DNA from: Basidiobolus ranarum
Lineage: Eukaryota; Basidiobolomycota; Basidiobolomycetes; Basidiobolales
NCBI GenBank assembly: GCA_040143965.1
Contig: JASJQH010006922.1
Location: 1 to 38,384 of the forward strand
DNA length: 38,384 bases
Direction of reading: 5' to 3'
Below are positions 32,845 through 38,384 of this stretch, one piece after another; position 1 is the first letter of the stretch; every line of letters starts with the position of its first letter. The translations under genes and the position numbers were made by a program. The notes under the pieces are model-generated. The model saw nothing but the letters and a program-made list of their open reading frames with translations, was not told the DNA's origin and did not search any database.

Positions 32845-34516
32845 ATGTTGAGGCACCTCGCTAATAAGGGCTCCCTTTTCGCAGTAAGTCCATTTTTTCT
32901 TGACTTCATTTCCCAAATACATTTGGTCTTGGGTAGTACAAATATTTACTAACTTTTTTATACTGACAATAGGCTCAAACTCAAATCACAACTTTGAGAG
33001 CCCCAGTTTTATTAGGTTCAGTCCGTCGTCTTTACAGTACCCAAGGTTAGTTCTTTTTTGGAATCCAAAGCTATTGTTATCTATCGAGGTGACTCATTTG
33101 GGTCTTCTTTTCATAGAGGAGCATGACGTAGTAGTTATTGGTGGTGGTCCAGGTGGTTACGTTGCTGCTATTAAAGCCGCTCAACTTGGACTCAAAACTG
33201 CTTGCATCGAGAAGCGTGGCTCCTTGGGTGGTACCTGCTTAAACGTTGGCTGTATCCCTTCCAAGGCTCTTCTCAACAACTCTCATATTTATCACCAAAC
33301 TCAACATGACCTTAAGAAGCGTGGTATCGAAGTGGAAGGTGTCAAACTCAACCTTGATACTATGATGAAAGCCAAGGAAAAGTCAGTTACCGGATTAACC
33401 AAGGGTATTGAATTCTTATTCAAGAAGAATAAGGTCGATTACATTAAGGGAACAGGTAAATTCGTTTCCGCTCACGAGATCGAAGTTGATACCTTAGATG
33501 GTAAGAAGGAAAAAATTCAAGCCAAGAATATTATCATTGCTACCGGCTCGGAGCCTTCCCCTTTCCCTGGTATCGAGGTGGACGAAAAGCAGGTTGTTAC
33601 CTCTACCGGAGCTCTCTCTTTGGAAAAGGTACCCGAGAAGATGATTGTCATCGGTGGTGGTGTCATCGGTCTTGAAATGGGCTCTGTATGGAGTCGCCTT
33701 GGTGCCGATGTCACCGTGGTAGAATATTTGGGAGCCATCGGAGGTGGTATGGATGCCGAAATCGCCAAGAATTTCCAAAAGACTTTAAGCAAGCAAGGCT
33801 TCAAATTCAAGTTGAACACCAAGGTTCTTAACACCGAAAAGAAAGACGGAAAAGTTATCGTTAACGTGGAGTCAGCCAAGGGTGGTAAACCCGAATCTCT
33901 TGAAGCTGATGTTGTTCTTCTTTCTATCGGTCGTCGTCCCTACACCGAAGGTCTCGGCTTGGAGAATATTGGTGTTGAGGTAGATGAGAGAGGTCGTGTC
34001 AAGATTGATAAAGAATTCAAGACCAATTTGTCTCATATTAAATGTATCGGTGATGTTACTTACGGTGCCATGTTGGCCCACAAAGCTGAAGAAGAAGGTA
34101 TCGCTGCCGTTGAGTACATTGCTGGAGGACACGGTCACGTCAACTATGATGTCATCCCCTCCGTTGTCTACACCCATCCCGAAGTTGCTTGGTGCGGAAA
34201 GAACGAGGAACAGCTTAAGAAGGAAGACATCACATACAAGGTTGGCTCATTCCCCTTCTCCGCCAACTCCCGTGCCAAGACCAATGATGATGCTGACGGT
34301 ATGATCAAGATTCTTTCTGATGCTGAGACTGACCGTATCCTCGGAGCTCATATCATCGGTCCTAATGCCGGTGAAATGATTGCCGAGGCTGTTCTTGCTA
34401 TGGAATACGGTGCCTCTTCTGAAGATGTTGCACGTACTTGTCACGCCCATCCTACTTTGAGTGAAGCATTCAAGGAAGCTTGTATGGCCGTTTATGACAA
34501 ACCTATTCACTCTTGA
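32845..34516 (+). CDS. LPD1: Dihydrolipoamide dehydrogenase, mitochondrial (E3)
   Basis: Shared E3 flavoprotein of pyruvate, 2-oxoglutarate and branched-chain dehydrogenases and part of glycine cleavage; it reoxidises dihydrolipoamide with NAD+. Exons 32845-32883, 32973-33045 and 33117-34516 give 503 aa. Residues 1 to about 36 are a presequence (MLRHLANKG...SVRRLYST). The FAD site is GGGPGG just after, the redox-active disulfide is C78/C83 ([13 protein letters not shown]), the NAD site is [10 protein letters not shown], and the catalytic dyad is H482/E487 ([10 protein letters not shown]). The codons of this gene are richer in C-ending forms than in neighbouring genes, consistent with high expression. 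The first intron interrupts the presequence. Confidence 0.96.
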
Positions 34517-35001
34517 GCGACTCTTTAGCATTGCTGCTAAATGAAAGCCAGGCATTCCATTCAAATCCAATATTGCAGAATTTTCATGACATGAAACGTA
34601 CATAACTATTAAATGATTAGCTATTTCCTATTCTAGAAATGGCTTTTTAGAAATGAACTTGAATACTATGTAGCCATTACCAATGTAGAAATTAACTTTA
34701 TCAGTGAATGTGAAGTTCCACACCCTAGAAAGTGGGAAGTGGAAAGGTGGTGAAAACTAGGTTGAGGTGGATTCATGGGAAGAGTTCAGTAAAGGAAACT
34801 GATTATCCTAGATATTAGGGCGATGTTAAGATGATCTTGCTTGCATCCTGTTATTTGAAGGTCTGGATTGATTTCTCAAATGAGGCGTAAAATAGTATAA
34901 ATATAAGCTTGCCTGTATGAACCACTCCCAGTATAAATATAAAATTTCCTGTACTCAATAACTAAGCCAAGCTAAAACAAAACCTTCTCATCAAGCCAAG
35001 C
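34517..35001. other. Promoter region of the cyclin gene
   Basis: Contains two TATAAATATAA boxes 36 nt apart close to the cyclin start. The rest is AT-rich 3' and upstream sequence with no other signal. Confidence 0.5.
34896..34943 (+). promoter_or_regulatory. Duplicated TATA boxes of the cyclin gene
   Basis: TATAAATATAAG at 34896-34907 and TATAAATATAAA at 34932-34943. They lie 106 and 70 nt upstream of the ATG, so two start sites or a small local duplication (each copy is preceded by AGTATAAATATAA-type sequence) are possible. Confidence 0.55.
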
Positions 35002-35658
35002 ATGAGGAACCCATATCCCAATCACCACTTGAATAAAGTGGATTTCTGTATATTCAGTAAAAGTACCCAACAGCATGAATCCATAGTTCGCCAAAAGATT
35101 TCCAAATTTCTTCCCGATATCAGCACCCTTCGAGTAGCCGAGTTTGCAGCCAACATGGTCAGTTACATGTGGAACACCCAACTCGGTTCATCTTCCTATA
35201 CAGCCAGCGCAGACCTGAAGGCATTCTGTAATGCGCTCATATTTACCACAGAAATGTCTTCCACCACAATACTTACTGCCCTACAATACATTCATCGACT
35301 GAAAAGCTACAGTCCATCCGCTGGCGGAAATCATTGGTCTGAATATAGATTATTTACGGTGGCATTAATGTTAGCTAGTAAGTTCCTAGATGACGCCACT
35401 TTCACCAATAAAGTTTGGGCAGAGGTGACCAGAGTTCCAGTGAAGGAGTTGAATTTAATGGAGTTGGAATTTCTTTCTTTTGTAGATTTTGATTTGTATG
35501 TTAGTGAGAGAGAATTCCTTCATTGGTTACAATGTTTGGGCCATTATTGGAATCGTGTTCCAAACCCTAATCGACTCAAAGGTTCACAGTATATCGATCT
35601 CTTACAACGTCAACGCCTCGATCATGATTATTGGCGTAAATACCCCCCTCTCTCTTGA
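35002..35658 (+). CDS. Pho80/Pcl-type cyclin
   Basis: Intronless, 218 aa. The cyclin box spans about residues 45-185. Helix-like segments include VAEFAANMVSYMW, FCNALIFTTEMSSTTILTALQYIHRLK, the YRLFTVALMLASKFLDDATFTNKVWAEV stretch (written in parts: LFTVALMLASKFLDD, FTNKVWAEV) and LNLMELEFLSFVDFDLYVSE. The SKFLDD and ELNLMELEFL segments are the hallmarks of Pcl/Pho80-family cyclins, which partner Pho85/Cdk5-like kinases in nutrient, polarity and glycogen control. There is no PEST-like long tail. It is convergent with the PDI gene, with only 54 nt between the stop codons. Confidence 0.9.
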   Translation: MRNPYPNHHLNKVDFCIFSKSTQQHESIVRQKISKFLPDISTLRVAEFAANMVSYMWNTQLGSSSYTASADLKAFCNALIFTTEMSSTTILTALQYIHRLKSYSPSAGGNHWSEYRLFTVALMLASKFLDDATFTNKVWAEVTRVPVKELNLMELEFLSFVDFDLYVSEREFLHWLQCLGHYWNRVPNPNRLKGSQYIDLLQRQRLDHDYWRKYPPLS

Positions 35659-35712
35659 AATAAACATAGAATATCTCTTAAATAAGTCCCTTTATTTTCA
35701 ACTATTACGCAT

Positions 35713-37498
35713 TCAAAGCTCGTCTTTAATGTTCTGTTGGCGAGTTTCCAACTGAGGATCAAAGGTGTAGGAGAAGAAGCGTCCCTTACCTTGGGAAGTC
35801 TCGGTCAGATAGTTATCCAGTGATGATTCGTCAAAGCCACCAATGAAAGGTTTGTATACTTTCTTGCCTGGCTTAATTACCACCATGTTAGGTATGTCGC
35901 TCGAGAGATCGAAATCCTTGATCAACTGGGGATTCTCGAGGGCATGAACCCACACGAACTGAATTGAACTATTCTTGTCATGTTGGGCTTTCTTGGTATT
36001 TTTCAAGATTTGAAGATTACTTTCAAACTCTTCCACACTTTCGGGATATTCCGGTTCCACCGATAAGAAAGCGATCGCACAAAACCCTCCCTTTGAAAGG
36101 CATTCTTCCTTTAATTGGGCTTGGTTCTCGATTTTGGTGATTTCGGGATTGACTACAGAAATGATGAAAGTTAAATGATAAAGTTTAACTTGAAGATCGT
36201 GTATCGTCATTCATAATACTACTACTTACAGGGCTTAGTCTTGACAGGGGGAGAATTGGTCTTGGTGTTGGGTTTGGAAGGGGCATATTGGCTCATGAAT
36301 TTGAACAATGCCTCATGTTTTAGGGCCCCTAGTATTGTCAAGAGATGAGGTGAGCATTCTTGTGATTTCCACCGATCATTATCACTTACCATCATAAACG
36401 ACGGGTTCACTTTGAGATCCCTTGGGGAAAACCAATAAGGTAGGGAATTTCTCCACGTTATAACGTTGAACGATTTCACTTTCAGTATTTTTCACCTGTC
36501 CTAGTACGATACGGTTATGATAATCAACGGAGAGGGCTTTGTAAAGTGTGGTAGTCTTATCCTTGTTTGTGAATAGGATTGCTTTTGGTGTGTCTTCCTA
36601 TGGTAATGATCAAAAGGGGTTTAATAAGATATGATCATGTCATTAAGATTCTTCCTTCCTACTTACTCCTACTTGAGCCAAGAAATCTTCAAGGTTGACT
36701 ACTTTAGGTTTGGATGGATTGGAACTGATGGTTTGAACGTAGGAGGGAATTTTGGATACTGCGAAATCCACCAACGCTTTAGCGCTTCTTGGTCCGTTAT
36801 AATCTATTCATTATGATAAATGATAAACAATAAATGATCAATAGAACCATTCCAACCAAAACTATTCCACTTCTCTTACCAACTGGTACTTTTGTCACCT
36901 TATTAGGATGTTTGGAGTCGGAAGTTAATTGACTGGGGAATACCTTAATGGTGGGGAATCCTAAACAATTCACGGAATAAGAAGGTGTCTCGAACTCACT
37001 ACTCTTTTCTTATTTACCTTGGATCCCATATGTACTACAAAGAGGTTTATTCTTTTCCTCATCACAATCTACCGCTGCCACTTTGACGATACCTTTCAGA
37101 TTTTGTGCAGCTTTTTTAAAGTCGGGTACGAGCCTACGTATCGTTTTATCGTTAGAAAAAGAAACTCTTGGATAGGTTCTCAAGGGAAATATTACTTTTG
37201 ACAATGACCACACCAAGGAGCAAAGAACTCCATCAATACTACTTGCTATTAAACGAAAGGAAGAATATTATTAGTTTAAAAGAGTAGCTGACAACCAATG
37301 CAAGGGGAATAATCCCAGGAAGTGGGTAAAGTGGTTCCATTCCAAGTAAGTTATAAATACCTCGGTTTCCAACACCTCTTTTCTAAAGTTCTTCTCGGTA
37401 ATAGTAACGACATTATCACCCGAACCATAAAAAGCGTTGACCTGTAAAAGGGCAGAAGAGTAGACGGCCAAAGAAATTAACCAAGATTTGACGTGCAT
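35713..37498 (-). CDS. ER protein disulfide isomerase with one CGHC domain and KDEL end
   Basis: Oxidises or isomerises disulfides of secretory proteins in the ER lumen. Eight exons on the minus strand: 37498-37361, 37245-37196, 37133-37018, 36960-36880, 36803-36667, 36597-36390, 36328-36230 and 36152-35713 (422 aa). Signal peptide at residues 1-22. The first thioredoxin domain has APWCGHC with C58/C61, followed by YGIQGFPTIKVF. A second thioredoxin-like fold (about 165-260) lacks CxxC but keeps RYNVEKFPTLLVF. A third, C-terminal region (about 280-400) resembles the b domain of PDIA6/P5. The protein ends in KDEL, the ER retrieval signal. It looks like an Mpd1/P5-type protein in which only the first domain is redox active. 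Confidence 0.92.
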
Positions 37499-38380
37499 AT
37501 CAATAAACCTTCTCTAGTAAAGAGCAATGTCAATGGTTCAGTTAGTAACCCGATTAATATATGAGGCTATTTCAATGCATTATCTATGCCTTGGTGATGT
37601 CAACTGGTGATTGGCCTTTTTTCCCAACATGTGGGTGATTCCTCCAGTTAATACATGCCAAATGTAATTCCAAATTGGATGGAATTTTATATATGCTCTC
37701 GTGATGGTATTGGTAAATACTAACTGTAGTTTTGAGTTAAGTGCTTAATTACTATACATGGAAACAATATTTATGATAAATATGATTCCTAGAATTATTA
37801 GATTTTTAGAATACTACCGGATTTCACTATAGAAAGGTATATTTAATGGTAAACTACTAATCAAGTTATTGATCAATATAAAAAATCTAACTACAATTAA
37901 AAAACTGCAAATTGGAGAAACAATGAATGTATCCTAATAATGTTTATAAAGGTGCAAAATTTCTAGCCTCTTGAAAACTTCCAAAAACTTCTTTTTACTT
38001 GGCTACTTTAGAGATTGCACATGAAGATTTTGGGCATTGTTGGAAGTGATTTGGATGTTGAAATTAGCATTGCCTAAACACCTATATAGTCATATATACC
38101 TTAGTACTTAGTTATCTTATAACTCACTAAGATATCATCCATTATTCTCATAAGGAATTTACTTAGAATATTGACACCAACTTAGAAGTTCTAAGATATA
38201 TAGATTTTTCAAACTTGTGCTAGAAGCCCCAAACTTTGCACACATGTTCCTGGGACCTTCCTTAACACATTCTACATGTTAGTTTGCTTACATCTTGACA
38301 AAACTATAAATGTCAACCAAATACTCAATAAATCAATAAGTGAAAACCACCAATTCCTCTTGTTGGAGGATCTTGACATT
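37499..38380. other. AT-rich terminal region without a gene until the right edge
   Basis: About 0.88 kb, strongly AT-rich, no ORF of 60 codons or more. The last 130 bases look like a promoter: TCCTTAACAC (38258-38267), TTGACAA (38294-38300), then a TATA box (38305-38312) and an ATG at the very end. Confidence 0.45.
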
Positions 38381-38384
38381 ATGG
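38305..38384 (+). promoter_or_regulatory. Putative promoter and start of a gene leaving the window
   Basis: TATAAATG at 38305-38312 is followed by an ATG at 38381-38383, 76 nt downstream, within the 60-120 nt TATA-to-ATG range of other genes here. Upstream words resemble those before the secreted paralogue at 5178. No coding sequence can be judged because the window ends. Confidence 0.3.

Noticed and set aside
1-38384. tRNA, rRNA, CRISPR array, transposon or viral insertion
   Set aside because: I searched by eye for tRNA B-box words with matching A boxes, repeated spacers, terminal inverted repeats, and transposase or reverse transcriptase motifs, and found none that hold up.

Overview
The window is nuclear DNA of a fungus, probably from an early-diverging (zygomycete-grade) lineage. 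It is compact and somewhat AT-rich. I reconstructed 41 spliceosomal introns, 51-115 nt long, almost all GT..AG and many with a CTAAC or CTAAT branch-like motif. The proteins are eukaryotic housekeeping types: Utp6, prefoldin 3, Atp11, Zim17, mitochondrial ProRS and lipoamide dehydrogenase. Fungal signatures are an ENA-type cation ATPase, a UVDE endonuclease and a membrane/FN3/coiled-coil protein. A phosphorylase kinase alpha/beta subunit is absent from yeast-like fungi and argues against Dikarya. The species cannot be named from this sequence.

Layout. 1-6.2 kb: end of a secreted-type Pro/Lys-repeat protein (+), a 58-residue cystine-knot-type secreted peptide (-), a small membrane protein whose start codon appears to be split by an intron (+), six-exon mitochondrial prolyl-tRNA synthetase (+), and a secreted His/Asp/Lys-rich protein (+). 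6.2-13 kb: membrane/FN3/coiled-coil protein (-), MTH1-like Nudix hydrolase (+), prefoldin 3 (+), UVDE repair endonuclease (-). 13.6-18.5 kb: paralogue of the secreted protein (+), Utp6 (+), Atp11 (+). 18.7-24.6 kb: cytochrome P450 (-) and ENA ATPase (+), divergent. 25.4-29.6 kb: phosphorylase kinase alpha/beta subunit (+). 30-38.4 kb: type II membrane glycosyltransferase-like protein (+), Zim17 (-), dihydrolipoamide dehydrogenase (+), Pho80/Pcl-like cyclin (+), ER protein disulfide isomerase (-), then about 0.9 kb without a gene ending in a promoter-like stretch.

No operon-like organisation exists; genes are single units with their own short flanks. Several share themes: mitochondrial function (ProRS, Atp11, Zim17, Lpd1, possibly one UVDE isoform), nucleotide and DNA damage control (MTH1-like and UVDE), and secretion (two His-rich paralogues, the knottin-like peptide, the PDI). 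Inducible or specialised genes have clear TATAAATA boxes, while the housekeeping genes mostly do not.

The most striking observation is that the phosphorylase kinase subunit carries, between its helical domain and its conserved C-terminal region, about 120 residues with the hallmarks of an ILEI/PANDER (FAM3-type) domain. That is an unusual fusion of a glycogen-signalling scaffold with a possible carbohydrate-recognition fold. All exon coordinates were derived by eye from splice signals, phase and family similarity.
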